Shown here: positions 1 through 9,886 of the stretch, one piece after another
Layout of the letters: every line of letters starts with the position of its first letter
Numbering within the stretch: the first letter of the stretch is position 1
Program-made: the position numbers and the translations under genes
Assembly (NCBI GenBank): GCA_002402045.2
Contig: NVUX02000006.1
Coordinates: forward strand, 134,254-198,253
DNA length: 64,000 bases
From: Paracoccaceae bacterium
GTDB taxonomy: Bacteria > Pseudomonadota > Alphaproteobacteria > Rhodobacterales > Rhodobacteraceae
Direction of reading: 5' to 3'
The notes under the pieces: generated by a model
The model's input: the letters and a program-made list of their open reading frames with translations, nothing else
Database searches by the model: none
Told to the model about the DNA's origin: nothing

Positions 1-939
1 CCTTGGAAACTCAGGAAATTCATCCATAAACAGCACGCCATTATGTGCCAATGAAATTTCGCCCGGCTTTGCCCCACGCCCACCACCAACCATCGCCGCC
101 ATGCTCGCGGTATGGTGCGGCGTGCGAAACGGGCGTTGGCGCGAAATGCCGCCCTCCTCCAACACGCCAGCAAGCGAGTGGATCATCGAGGTTTCAAGTG
201 CCTCACTGGGCGAAAGCGGTGGCAACAGCCCCGGCATTCGGGCGGCCATCATAGATTTCCCTGAGCCCGGCGGCCCGACCATCAACAAATGGTGGCCGCC
301 CGCTGCCGCCACTTCCAGCGCCCGCTTGGCTTTCTCTTGCCCGCGCACATCACGGAGATCTCGATGGTCCACCAGCCCTTGAACTTCACCCGGCAAAGCC
401 TCGCTCAGCACAGTGCGACCCGAAAAATGATTTACGAGTTCCAGTAGGTTACGGGGTGCGAGCACGCGTGCGGCCTCAACCCATGCCGCTTCTGGCCCGC
501 AGGCCGCGGGGCAGATAAGGCCGCAGTCATCTTGCGCGGCGGTAAGGGCGGCGGGAAGAGCGCCCGTGACTGGCACGAGAGAACCATCCAACGAAAGCTC
601 GCCAAGACTATACTGCCCCTCAATCTGTTCGCGGGGCAAAACGTCCATCGCGGCCATCAGGGTCAGTGCGATCGGCAGGTCAAAATGCGAGCCGGTTTTA
701 AGCATGTCTGCGGGGGAAAGGTTAATGGTGATCCGCTTGGCGGGAAGCGCCAGCCCCAGTGCTGTAATCGCAGCGCGCACCCGCTCTTTGGCCTCTGAAA
801 CCGCCTTATCAGGCAAACCCACAAGGTTAAAAGCCGGAATCCCCGAAGACAGCGCCACCTGCACCTCGATCTTTTTGGCCTCTACCCCGTGAAAGGCCAC
901 CGTATAGCTGCGGGCGATAACCCCTACATTTGCATTCAT
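1..939 (-). CDS. comM: ComM/YifB family Mg chelatase-like ATPase, N-terminal part (runs off the left edge)
   Basis: Reverse-strand translation from ATG at 937-939: [33 protein letters not shown]...; open to the window edge, so absent from the ORF track. Confidence 0.85.
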   Translation of the reverse strand, partial: MNANVGVIARSYTVAFHGVEAKKIEVQVALSSGIPAFNLVGLPDKAVSEAKERVRAAITALGLALPAKRITINLSPADMLKTGSHFDLPIALTLMAAMDVLPREQIEGQYSLGELSLDGSLVPVTGALPAALTAAQDDCGLICPAACGPEAAWVEAARVLAPRNLLELVNHFSGRTVLSEALPGEVQGLVDHRDLRDVRGQEKAKRALEVAAAGGHHLLMVGPPGSGKSMMAARMPGLLPPLSPSEALETSMIHSLAGVLEEGGISRQRPFRTPHHTASMAAMVGGGRGAKPGEISLAHNGVLFMDEFPEFPR

Positions 940-978
940 CCGTTAACCATTTACCGGATAGGTTTAAAAAGTGTTAAC

Positions 979-2148
979 TTATGCGATAATCCCGACATTA
1001 TCGCCCATATCCACCCCGGGAAACACGGTGGACCCGAGCGCGCTGGCCTCCATGCCAAACAAATCGCGCAGCGCCCAGCCAAGGTAGCGGCGCACGTCAT
1101 CCGTGGGTTCAAGGTCGCGGTTTTGGTAGAGATCCAGCTCCCCCAGCCCCGGCCATTGGCCAAACACGTGGCCACCGTTTAGCGCCCCGCCGGCCATCAC
1201 CATCGCCCCGCCCGTGCCGTGGTCAGTCCCTCCCGATCCGTTTTCTCGTGCGGTGCGGCCAAATTCCGTAATCGCCATTATAGTCGTGCGCTGCCAGTTG
1301 GCCCCAAGGCCCGATTTTAGCGCCAAAATCGCGTCAGAAAGTTGCTTCAACGCCCGCGCGAGGTTGCGGTTTTGGTTGTTATGCGTATCCCAGCCGCCTA
1401 TCGAGAAGCTCGCAATCCGTGTTTCTTCATTCAGCCGTGCCGCTGTAAAAGCCGCCAGTGCTTTGGCATTTCCGGCGCGCCCGCCCGCCATGCTTTCAGT
1501 TTTCGCCGACAAGTCCAGCGCCATCTCGGCCGAGCTGGCAAACAAAGGGTCATCCGCATAAATCCCTGCCAAAAGCGCCTCGGTTTGGGGTGACATTTCA
1601 AGGTCTGCCCCCGGAGACCAGCTCGAATAGGGCTGCGCGCCGTCGAGCAACAGCATCCGTGCGGTGCCCACCGAAAACGCGGTTTCCTGCCGCGCATCGG
1701 GTAACAGCCCCAGCGCACGGTTTAGCCAGCCAGTTTGCCCCGATTTGGGCGCGCCGCTGGCATCATCGCTTCCGGTTTCCAACAGGTCTTGGCCATCGAA
1801 ATGGCTGCGCTTATCGCGGTAAGGCGTTGAAACAGCTTGGACAAACGAAAGTTCTTTGGCATGCCACAGCGGCATCAGCCCTTTGAGGGCACCGTTGAGG
1901 GCAAAAAACCCGTCGAGGTCTTGCATGTCGTTATCCGCAGCCAAACTGGGGCGATAGCGGGCATAATCAGCATCACCCGAGGGGCGCACCACGCCAAGCC
2001 CATCCATAGCGCCGCGCAAAATAATCACCACTAGGCGGTTATCTCCGGGGGCGGCGGCCAAAGTAACGGGTGTAAGCAAAGGCGAGGCCGCAGCCGAGCA
2101 CCCCAAAACAGTGGATTGGATCAAAAATTTACGTCTGGAAAGGGTCAT
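979..2148 (-). CDS. DUF1501 domain-containing secreted protein (Tat-like signal SRRKFL)
   Basis: 389 aa ORF; MTLSRRKFLIQSTVLGCSAAASP N-terminus; GGWDTHNNQ and TEFGRTARENGSGGTDHGTGGAMVMAG motifs typical of DUF1501. Confidence 0.88.
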   Translation of the reverse strand: MTLSRRKFLIQSTVLGCSAAASPLLTPVTLAAAPGDNRLVVIILRGAMDGLGVVRPSGDADYARYRPSLAADNDMQDLDGFFALNGALKGLMPLWHAKELSFVQAVSTPYRDKRSHFDGQDLLETGSDDASGAPKSGQTGWLNRALGLLPDARQETAFSVGTARMLLLDGAQPYSSWSPGADLEMSPQTEALLAGIYADDPLFASSAEMALDLSAKTESMAGGRAGNAKALAAFTAARLNEETRIASFSIGGWDTHNNQNRNLARALKQLSDAILALKSGLGANWQRTTIMAITEFGRTARENGSGGTDHGTGGAMVMAGGALNGGHVFGQWPGLGELDLYQNRDLEPTDDVRRYLGWALRDLFGMEASALGSTVFPGVDMGDNVGIIA

Positions 2149-2157
2149 ATCAGCCTC

Positions 2158-3498
2158 CTAGCGGCGCATCAGGGAGGGGGAAACCAGCAGCAGCGCCACG
2201 CCCTCCCACTTGGTTTCAGCCCCGCTCACAGCGAAGGAAAGGAATTCGGGCGCGGTGTCACCCAGCACATTCTGCATCAAAGTGCGGGGGTCGCGGTCAT
2301 CGGCAAAGGTGCGGGCGGCCTGCCCCGCCCACGAAATGCGCGCGGCCAGTTGCGGCGGGGTTATCCAGCTTTCCGCAGCTTCGGGCCAGCCATCGGGGCC
2401 ACTTGGCTTAAAGGGCCGCTGCCCCATCGCCTCCAGCGCTTTACCCAGCTTGCGAGTACCACTTGCACTAGCATTCAGTACGCCCTCAGCATCAAAATCC
2501 AACGCGCGCAGCACGGTAGCGACATACTCAAATGGCGGCCTTACCTTCGGGAATTCGGCTGCCATCGCAGCTGGATCATTAATGAGCACCTCGTAAATCG
2601 AGGTCAGGTTTCCGCCTGAATCAAGATATGCCTGCGCCATATCTGCGACCAGCGCCGGGCGCTCAATTGGGCCAATAAAGTGAACCACCAGTTTGCGTGC
2701 CAAATGGGTGGCCGTCGCTGGGTTGATCGCCAAATCATCAAGGAACTCATAGATATGCGAGATATTCGCCCGCGCCGCACCATATTGACGGCCCATAATG
2801 TCCTCGCCCCCCGGCTCCGCCCGATTGGGCGAAAAGCGCATACCCTCTGGGCCTATGCCAAGGCCGGTAAGCAACTCGGCAAACTGCCGCACATCCACTT
2901 GCGTATATGGCCCTCCAACCCCGAGCGTATGCAGCTCCAGCACCTCGCGCGCCAGATTTTCATTTAGCCCGCGCGAGTGGCGCTGCCCCGCCACCGAGTT
3001 TGGCCCCGTAGAGGCATTTTGATCGAGATAAAACAGCATGGAAGGGTGAGTAACGGCGGCCTTTAACAGCTCGGAAAAACGCCCCGAAATATGCGGTCGG
3101 ATGGCCTCTTCCAGATAGGCGCCGAGCATATAATCCTCATTCGCCCGCCTGGGGGAAACGGTGAAATGGTCTAGCCAAAAGGCAAAAAGTCGTTCACGAA
3201 AGCCACGCGGGTTTTGCACCATGCGGGCCAAATTGCGCATCGCCCCAATGGCTCCTTGCCGCCGCAGCCGCCGCCGTGCCTGCTTAAAAGCATCGGCCTG
3301 ACCGCCCATAGATTGCCGCAATGCCCGCAGTTTTCCTAATTCCACAAAGCGCGCCTCGGTTGACTCCACAGGCAGCAACGCATCCAGCGGGTCAGCCCCC
3401 GCGAGCTGGTCAAGCAGTTTGCCTTGAAACCGAACCTCATCAGGACGAATTCCATATTCAAACCGCATAGCTTGCGTGATTTCAGATCGTGTCGGCAT
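2158..3498 (-). CDS. DUF1800 domain-containing protein
   Basis: 446 aa ORF; ENLAREVLELHTLGVGGPYTQVDVRQFAELLTGLG motif; directly upstream of the DUF1501 gene. Confidence 0.88.
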   Translation of the reverse strand: MPTRSEITQAMRFEYGIRPDEVRFQGKLLDQLAGADPLDALLPVESTEARFVELGKLRALRQSMGGQADAFKQARRRLRRQGAIGAMRNLARMVQNPRGFRERLFAFWLDHFTVSPRRANEDYMLGAYLEEAIRPHISGRFSELLKAAVTHPSMLFYLDQNASTGPNSVAGQRHSRGLNENLAREVLELHTLGVGGPYTQVDVRQFAELLTGLGIGPEGMRFSPNRAEPGGEDIMGRQYGAARANISHIYEFLDDLAINPATATHLARKLVVHFIGPIERPALVADMAQAYLDSGGNLTSIYEVLINDPAAMAAEFPKVRPPFEYVATVLRALDFDAEGVLNASASGTRKLGKALEAMGQRPFKPSGPDGWPEAAESWITPPQLAARISWAGQAARTFADDRDPRTLMQNVLGDTAPEFLSFAVSGAETKWEGVALLLVSPSLMRR

Positions 3499-3555
3499 CG
3501 CCGCCTCCTTGCGTTACCTCGTTATAACGCAAGTTTACCGTATATCCGTCGATAT

Positions 3556-4083
3556 TTATTCGATTAACTCATCAGGCGTCACGCCCCAAATACCTGATTT
3601 GGGCAACCAACCTGTAAGGCCATCGATACTCGCCTCACACCAATTCGGGTGGCAAACGCCAAGCAAAAGAACCACGCCAGCCTCTAGCCGTGCCAGTTTT
3701 CGTGCCGAACTTGAGGGTGTTTCTCTTAGCGCCACAAGGTCTTCCTGCACCAAAATAGTGCGGCGCGGGCTAAGAAGCTTGGTATGCACCCAGCCGCCTT
3801 CTCCGTCTACATCCTCAACCCGAAACCACTCCTGATATTCGGCAAGCACAATAAGCGGGGTGCCTCGATGCCGCAAAACCCAATCCACCCGATTACTGGT
3901 GGATGGCCCACGCCGCACATTGGCAGAGCCGCTTTTCATTGAGATAAAACGAGGGATATCGAGGCCGGTAACCTGGCCTTCAAGCGCTTGTTGTGCCGTG
4001 GCAATACTGCCAACAACCAACACCAAAATCGCTCCATAAATCCTAAAAGGTATCACCTTGCCTGCCTCGTTTCCCAACATCAC
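3556..4083 (-). CDS. SH3 (SH3b) domain secreted protein
   Basis: 175 aa; hydrophobic N-terminus then SGSANVRRGPSTSNRVDWVLRHRGTPLIVLAEYQEWFRVEDVDGEGGWVHTKLLS, an SH3b repeat. Confidence 0.8.
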   Translation of the reverse strand: MMLGNEAGKVIPFRIYGAILVLVVGSIATAQQALEGQVTGLDIPRFISMKSGSANVRRGPSTSNRVDWVLRHRGTPLIVLAEYQEWFRVEDVDGEGGWVHTKLLSPRRTILVQEDLVALRETPSSSARKLARLEAGVVLLLGVCHPNWCEASIDGLTGWLPKSGIWGVTPDELIE

Positions 4084-4133
4084 GAAATAATATTTCCCTT
4101 TGCGGGATTTCCTGCCATTATAGCGCCAAAGCA

Positions 4134-5153
4134 GTGCAAAAAGGAAGTTTTGATATGGCCCCCGAAACCACAGGCAATGCGCCGCTTAAAGTGATCGTAA
4201 CCCGACAGCTCCCCGAGCCGGTAGAAACGCGTTTGAGCGAGTTGTTTAACGTTGAACTAAACAGTGGCGACCAAATGAGCGAGAGCGAGATCGGAGAGGC
4301 TATGAGCCGCGCCGATGTGTTGGTCACGACCATTGGAGACCAGATAAACCAGCGTTTATTGGCAAAAGCTAACCCGAAATTGCGGCTCATCGCAAATTAT
4401 GGTGCAGGGTTTGACCATATCGACGTGCAAACCGCCCTTCAGCGCGGGATTATGGTTTCCAACACGCCGGGCGTGTTGACGGATGACACCGCGGATATGA
4501 CGATGGCCATGATACTGGCGGTGCCACGGCGGCTGCGCGAAGGCACCATGCTCATGCAGCAAGGCGATTGGCAGGGGTGGTCTCCGACGGCCTTGATGGG
4601 CCATCGAATTGGCGGAAAAAGGCTCGGGATTCTAGGTATGGGCCGGATCGGACAAGCCGTAGCGCGGCGGGCGGCGGCCTTTGGGCTGCAAGTGCATTAT
4701 CACAACAGAAAGCGCCTGCATCCAGACACTGAATCTGAGCTGAACGCGACTTATTGGGAGAGCCTCGACCAAATGTTGGCGCGCGTAGATATCCTGAGCA
4801 TTCATTGCCCACACACCCCGGGTACGTTTCACTTACTCAACGCGCGGCGTTTGAAACTCATGAAACCGAGCGCTTATATTATCAACACCGCCCGTGGCGA
4901 AATTGTTGACGAAAATGCGCTAACAAGAATGCTGCGCGCTGGAGAGATAGCGGGCGCAGGGCTGGATGTATTTGAGAATGGAAACCAGATTAATCCGCGC
5001 TTAAGGGGGCTAGATAATGTGCTCCTGCTTCCCCATATGGGCTCAGCAACCGTTGAGGGCCGTATCGAGATGGGCGAAAAAGTTATCATAAATATCAAGA
5101 CCTTCGCCGATGGGCACCGCCCACCTGATCTTGTGGTGCCTGCTATGCTTTAG
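4134..5153 (+). CDS. D-isomer specific 2-hydroxyacid dehydrogenase (glyoxylate/hydroxypyruvate reductase-like)
   Basis: 339 aa; GKRLGILGMGRIGQAVARRAAAFG NAD-binding motif, NTARGEIVDENAL, LLPHMGSAT. True start may be the internal ATG at 4155. Confidence 0.88.
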   Translation: MQKGSFDMAPETTGNAPLKVIVTRQLPEPVETRLSELFNVELNSGDQMSESEIGEAMSRADVLVTTIGDQINQRLLAKANPKLRLIANYGAGFDHIDVQTALQRGIMVSNTPGVLTDDTADMTMAMILAVPRRLREGTMLMQQGDWQGWSPTALMGHRIGGKRLGILGMGRIGQAVARRAAAFGLQVHYHNRKRLHPDTESELNATYWESLDQMLARVDILSIHCPHTPGTFHLLNARRLKLMKPSAYIINTARGEIVDENALTRMLRAGEIAGAGLDVFENGNQINPRLRGLDNVLLLPHMGSATVEGRIEMGEKVIINIKTFADGHRPPDLVVPAML

Positions 5154-5179
5154 CTAAGGGCCGCACCAAAAATTCGAAA

Positions 5180-5929
5180 TCAGACAATTCCGCAAATTGG
5201 GCAGTTTTTACGCCGTGAGGTTTTTAGCTTGCGCGTTTCTCCATAAAGAGAATCATAGATCAAAATTTCACCACGCAAAATCTGCCCGGCACCTGTAATT
5301 TGCTTAATGGCCTCTCCCGCCATCATCGAGCCCATGACACCCGCCAATGCCCCCATCACCCCCGCTTGCGCACAATTTGGGGCCAGCCCATCGGCGGGTG
5401 CTTCTGGGAAAACGCATTGGTAGCATGGCCCGCCATTGGCTGGATCATAAACACTGATCTGCCCTTCCCATTGGCTCATGGCCGCTGAAATCAGCGGTAT
5501 TTTGGCGCGCACACAGGCGGCATTAACCATATATCGGGTTGAAAAATTATCTGTGCCGTCGAGCACCAAATCGTAACCCGCAAAAATCTCGTCAATATTG
5601 TCTTCATCCAGCCGAATGGTATGAGTTTCTACGGATACATTTGGATTCACCCGTGCCAAGGCACGCGCTGCGCTCGTTGTTTTAGCTTCACCAATTGCGT
5701 TGGTTTCATGCAAAACTTGCCGCTGCAAATTTGACAGGCTGACCGTGTCATCATCAACAATTCCCAAGGTACCAACCCCTGCCGCCGCCAAATACAGCAA
5801 AGCGGGGCTGCCTAAGCCACCGGCTCCAACGCAAAGTAGTTTAGCGTCTAACAACTTATTTTGCCCTGGCCCCCCAATCTCTCGCAAAACAATGTGCCGC
5901 GCATAGCGCTCTATTTCCTCAGGAGTCAT
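5180..5929 (-). CDS. moeB: HesA/MoeB/ThiF family adenylyltransferase
   Basis: MTPEEIERYARHIVLREIGGPGQNKLLDAKLLCVGAGGLGSPALLYLAAAGVGTLGIVDDD; zinc CYQC...CPIC pairs. Start placed at internal ATG 5929 (ORF track extends to 6052). Confidence 0.85.
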   Translation of the reverse strand: MTPEEIERYARHIVLREIGGPGQNKLLDAKLLCVGAGGLGSPALLYLAAAGVGTLGIVDDDTVSLSNLQRQVLHETNAIGEAKTTSAARALARVNPNVSVETHTIRLDEDNIDEIFAGYDLVLDGTDNFSTRYMVNAACVRAKIPLISAAMSQWEGQISVYDPANGGPCYQCVFPEAPADGLAPNCAQAGVMGALAGVMGSMMAGEAIKQITGAGQILRGEILIYDSLYGETRKLKTSRRKNCPICGIV

Positions 5930-6212
5930 AGCGCGCATCCGCCTTTTTCTTAATCCATCGCACCAATATTCCATATGCAAGAATCGGCAAACCGACAGCC
6001 AGCGCCCATTTCCACCACCGCAGCCCCTCAATAATACGCACCCGAAACACATGTGCTTCGGGCAACAAGAACGCCGCCAAAACCACGCCTATCGCCAGCA
6101 ATGACAACGCCTTATACGACCATTTCGGGCCATCAAGCGCCCACACATAGCCACAAGAAACCCCTAATATTATGGCCACAGACCACATTCCACCGCTATA
6201 AAGAATACTCAT
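5919..6212 (-). CDS. Small membrane protein of unknown function
   Basis: 97 aa with 2-3 hydrophobic segments; overlaps the moeB-like start and the cysK stop, suggesting translational coupling. Confidence 0.6.
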   Translation of the reverse strand: MSILYSGGMWSVAIILGVSCGYVWALDGPKWSYKALSLLAIGVVLAAFLLPEAHVFRVRIIEGLRWWKWALAVGLPILAYGILVRWIKKKADARYDS

Positions 6213-7162
6213 TAGGTGCCTTCAAACAGGCCGGACGAAAGATAGCGCTCAGCAAAACTCGGTATAATCACAACAATCCGTTTGCCCGCCATCTCTTCTC
6301 TCAAGCCGATCTCAACGGCAGCCGCCAAAGCCGCACCAGACGATATTCCAACTGGGATGCCTTCTATCTGAGCCAAAGCGCGTGCCATATCAAACGAAGT
6401 CTCGTTTCCAATTGTCAAAATCTCGTCAATCAGCGAATCATCCAGAGTTTTGGGGTTAAATCCTGCGCCAATGCCTTGGATAGTATGCGGCCCCGCTGTT
6501 CCGCCCGAAAGCACCGGAGAATCTTCAGGCTCTACCGCCACCACATGCACATCTGGGTTCCCCGCTTTTAGCACCCGCGCCACGCCGGTTAGCGTTCCAC
6601 CGGTGCCAACTCCAGAGATAAAAACATCAACTTTACCGCCGCAATCCTCCCAAATCTCTTTCCCCGTCGTTTGCTCATGAATGTCAGGATTAGCCATGTT
6701 TTCAAACTGTTGCGGAATAATCGCACCGTCAATCTCGGTGGCAAGCTCATTCGCACGTGAAATCGCCCCCGTCATGCCAAGCGCCGCATCGGTCAGCACC
6801 ACTTCCGCCCCAAGCAGTGCCAGCATTTGTCGCCGCTCGATAGACATGCTCTCGGGCATCGTCAATATCAGCCGATAGCCGCGCGCAGCACACACAAATG
6901 CCAGCGAAATCCCGGTATTCCCGGATGTTGGCTCAATCAACACACCGCCGGGCTGCAACGCACCGCTTTCCTCCAGCGCATCCACCATCGCGACCCCGAT
7001 CCGGTCCTTAACCGAACCAAGGGGATTAAAAAACTCAAGCTTACCGCAAATTTCGGCGTCCACATTCATTGCGGCGGCAAACCGTGAAAGCTTCACAAGC
7101 GGCGTGCCGCCATAGGTTTCAGTAATATCGTTATATATCCGACCTCTAGATCTATTTATCAT
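6212..7162 (-). CDS. cysK: Cysteine synthase A (PLP-dependent O-acetylserine sulfhydrylase)
   Basis: 316 aa; GGTPLVKLSRF, NPLGSVKDRIGVAM, EPTSGNTGISLAFV, GVGTGGTLTGVARVLK. Confidence 0.92.
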   Translation of the reverse strand: MINRSRGRIYNDITETYGGTPLVKLSRFAAAMNVDAEICGKLEFFNPLGSVKDRIGVAMVDALEESGALQPGGVLIEPTSGNTGISLAFVCAARGYRLILTMPESMSIERRQMLALLGAEVVLTDAALGMTGAISRANELATEIDGAIIPQQFENMANPDIHEQTTGKEIWEDCGGKVDVFISGVGTGGTLTGVARVLKAGNPDVHVVAVEPEDSPVLSGGTAGPHTIQGIGAGFNPKTLDDSLIDEILTIGNETSFDMARALAQIEGIPVGISSGAALAAAVEIGLREEMAGKRIVVIIPSFAERYLSSGLFEGT

Positions 7163-7172
7163 CAGCCATCCC

Positions 7173-7622
7173 CTATATCACAAAGTCCATTCCAACGCCT
7201 TCAGCGCGGCCAACACCAGACGCCTCGGCTTTTTGGCAGAGATCTTCAAGCGTTATCTTATCCAGTTTTTGCAGCATTTCATCATGAAATTCTGCCCAAA
7301 TCGGCTGTATCACTTTCTCTCCAAGCTCAGAAATCGAATCCATCTTGTCATCCTCATTTTCAAGATCTTCGATAACCCTAAGCACATCACCCAGCGTTAT
7401 CCGCCGTCGCTCACGCGCCAGCGTATAGCCACCCTTTGGCCCTCGCACGCCTTTCAAAATCCCGCGTTTCACCAAAAATTGGAGCACCTGCTCCAGATAG
7501 CGGCTCTGGATCCCCTGCCGCTCGGTAATATCCTTTGATTGCACAGGTTTGGGGCGGGCATTAAAGGCCACATCCAAAACCGCTTCCAGAGCTAAACTTG
7601 ATTTTTTTGATAATAAATACAT
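7173..7622 (-). CDS. Rrf2 family transcriptional regulator
   Basis: 149 aa; MYLLSKKSSLALEAVLDVA...GIQSRYLEQVLQFLVKRGILKGVRGPKGGYTLARERRRITLGDVLRVIE, typical Rrf2 wHTH. Only one Cys. Confidence 0.88.
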   Translation of the reverse strand: MYLLSKKSSLALEAVLDVAFNARPKPVQSKDITERQGIQSRYLEQVLQFLVKRGILKGVRGPKGGYTLARERRRITLGDVLRVIEDLENEDDKMDSISELGEKVIQPIWAEFHDEMLQKLDKITLEDLCQKAEASGVGRAEGVGMDFVI

Positions 7623-8066
7623 CTAGTTTCCCGTTGAACCAAATCCGCCATCGCCCCGCCGCGTCTCCTCTAAATCTTCCGTTTCAATCCATTTGCAACG
7701 GGTCACAGGGGCCAATACCATCTGTGCAATCCGCGCTCCATGACGCAATTCAAAGTCACTATTCCCCAAGTTTATAAGGATAACACCGATCTCGCCCCTG
7801 TAGTCTGAATCAATGGTTCCGGGGGCGTTCACCATGCTCACCCCCTGCTTAAGGGCCAAGCCCGAGCGCGGCCGGATCTGAATTTCATAGCCAGCTGGGA
7901 TTTCCACAGCAAAGCCGGTAGGTACCAATTTCCGCTCCATTGGTTTAAGGGTTAACGACCCAGTTTCGACAAACGCCTGGATGTCCATTCCCGCCGCGCC
8001 ATCAGTTTTGTATTTTGGTAGCGGCCAGTCAAAATCACGCAGGCGCTTTACCTTCACAAGTTTCAT
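7623..8066 (-). CDS. dut: Deoxyuridine 5'-triphosphate nucleotidohydrolase (dUTPase)
   Basis: Trimeric dUTPase motifs: [56 protein letters not shown]. Start at internal ATG ([14 protein letters not shown]). Confidence 0.93.
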   Translation of the reverse strand: MKLVKVKRLRDFDWPLPKYKTDGAAGMDIQAFVETGSLTLKPMERKLVPTGFAVEIPAGYEIQIRPRSGLALKQGVSMVNAPGTIDSDYRGEIGVILINLGNSDFELRHGARIAQMVLAPVTRCKWIETEDLEETRRGDGGFGSTGN

Positions 8067-9259
8067 GCCAACGCCTCGGAAATTTTCAACGCCAGCGCCT
8101 CGGCCACCTGTTTTTTGCTCATCCAAGGCCAGCTTTCTGCCCCGCTATCACTAATCAACACCACTTGGTTATCTGGTCCGCCCATAACGGCGCGCTCGCC
8201 CCCGACATCATTGGCCAAAATCCAATCGCAGCCCTTGCGCAGCCTTTTCGCCGTCGCGTTTTTCACCACATCATTGGTTTCCGCAGCAAACCCAATAACA
8301 AGGCTTGGGCGCCCCTTTGTTCGCTGTGCGACCGTAGCCAATATATCTGGGTTTTCAATGAGTTCCAGCTCTGGTAGCGCCTTATTTACTGTCTTCTTAA
8401 GCTTGCTTTGGCTTGCATTCACAACCCGCCAATCAGCCACCGCCGCCGCAAATACGGCTGCGTCCAAAGCGCCCGCATCCTTCACTGCCGCCGCCATTTC
8501 CAAGGCCGTTTCCACCTCGATGATCTCTGCCCCATCAGGCCGCGCCGCCTCAGCCGGCCCGGTAACAAATATAACCTCAGCCCCTAAAGAAACCAAAGCC
8601 CGCGCAATTTCTGTGCCCTGCAATCCAGACGACCGATTGGCGATATAGCGCACAGGGTCGATCGGCTCATGGGTTGGCCCCGAGGTCACCAGCACCCGCT
8701 TTCCGGTCAGCGGTCCCTCCGAAAAATAGGCTTCAATTGCCGCCATTATTTCAATAGGTTCCACCATTCGGCCATAGCCAAACTCACCGCAAGCCATGTC
8801 ACCTTCATCTGGTCCGACAAGCAGGCACCCATCCTCGCGCAAGGTATCTACATTGCGCTTGGTCGCCGAATTCTCCCACATTGCCACATTCATCGCGGGC
8901 ACGAGCAAAACTGGTTTATTGCGCGCGATCAACAAGGTAGACGCCAAATCATTTGCCAACCCGCTCGCCATTTTTGCCATTAAATCAGCTGTTGCAGGGG
9001 CCACAACCACCAAATCGGCATCCCGAGTAAGCTGGATATGCCCCATCTCGGCTTCTTCTTCGAGGTTAAATAGCGCGTTACGAACCGGCGCACCTGCAAG
9101 CGCAGAAACGCTCAACGGCGTCACAAATTCCTCAGCTGCTTTGGTCATCACCGGCACAACATTTGCGCCCGCCTTGCCTAAAAGCCTGATCAGTTCTAGA
9201 ACTTTGTAGGCGGCAATTCCGCCGCCAATAATCAGTAAAATGTTTTTACCCGTCAACAT
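8063..9259 (-). CDS. coaBC: Bifunctional phosphopantothenoylcysteine decarboxylase/phosphopantothenate-cysteine ligase
   Basis: 398 aa; [55 protein letters not shown]; overlaps dut start. Confidence 0.93.
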   Translation of the reverse strand: MLTGKNILLIIGGGIAAYKVLELIRLLGKAGANVVPVMTKAAEEFVTPLSVSALAGAPVRNALFNLEEEAEMGHIQLTRDADLVVVAPATADLMAKMASGLANDLASTLLIARNKPVLLVPAMNVAMWENSATKRNVDTLREDGCLLVGPDEGDMACGEFGYGRMVEPIEIMAAIEAYFSEGPLTGKRVLVTSGPTHEPIDPVRYIANRSSGLQGTEIARALVSLGAEVIFVTGPAEAARPDGAEIIEVETALEMAAAVKDAGALDAAVFAAAVADWRVVNASQSKLKKTVNKALPELELIENPDILATVAQRTKGRPSLVIGFAAETNDVVKNATAKRLRKGCDWILANDVGGERAVMGGPDNQVVLISDSGAESWPWMSKKQVAEALALKISEALA

Positions 9260-9289
9260 AGCGCCTCACATTGATCTACTAATTGAGAT

Positions 9290-9310
9290 TGTAGATACTT
9301 TATCTCTACA
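9290..9310. promoter_or_regulatory. Inverted repeat in the divergent coaBC/cobU intergenic region
   Basis: TGTAGA-TACTTTATC-TCTACA, perfect 6-bp arms, between divergent starts at 9259 and 9371. Confidence 0.4.
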
Positions 9311-9370
9311 TAACAAGTTTTCCCCCAAACTTTATGTGATACTTTGTGGCAAACAATTGAGCAGGCCTAA

Positions 9371-9886
9371 ATGAATAACTTAACTTTTATCCTCGGTGGC
9401 GCCAGCAGCGGAAAGTCGGCCTATGCGGAACGCATTGCTTTATCCTCCGGCCAAATTCCCGTTTACCTCGCCACCGGGCAGGCCCACGATGGCGAAATGA
9501 CTGAAAAAATCAGCCGCCATCAGGCCCGTCGGGGCGCAGAATGGCAGCTCATTGAGGCCCCGCTCAACCTTGCAGCGCCCCTGAGTACCCTCTCCCAAAA
9601 GCATGTTGTATTGCTGGATTGCCTGACCCTATGGCTATCTAACCATATGGCATTAAATTACAATATAGAGGATGAAACCAGCGCACTCCTGCATGCAATC
9701 AGTACCTGCAAAGCAAAAGTTATCGCCGTTTCCAATGAGCTTGGCCTTGGCCTCGTCCCCTCCTCACAGCTTGGCCGCGCTTTTCGGGATGCCCAAGGCC
9801 TGCTTAATCAACGTTTCGCTGAATCCGCCACCACCGTCACCTTTGTTGCCGCGGGCCTGCCGCTTTCTCTAAAGGCCCCGACATGA
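9371..9886 (+). CDS. cobU: Bifunctional adenosylcobinamide kinase/adenosylcobinamide-phosphate guanylyltransferase
   Basis: 171 aa; FILGGASSGKSAYAERIA P-loop, HQARRGAEWQLIEAP, VLLDCLTLWLSNHM, VSNELGLGLVP. Confidence 0.9.
   Translation: MNNLTFILGGASSGKSAYAERIALSSGQIPVYLATGQAHDGEMTEKISRHQARRGAEWQLIEAPLNLAAPLSTLSQKHVVLLDCLTLWLSNHMALNYNIEDETSALLHAISTCKAKVIAVSNELGLGLVPSSQLGRAFRDAQGLLNQRFAESATTVTFVAAGLPLSLKAPT

Noticed and set aside
941-978. Possible CtrA site upstream of comM (TTTAAAAAGTGTTAAC)
   Set aside because: Spacing is 6 rather than 7 nt between TTAA half-sites; too weak to report as a site.
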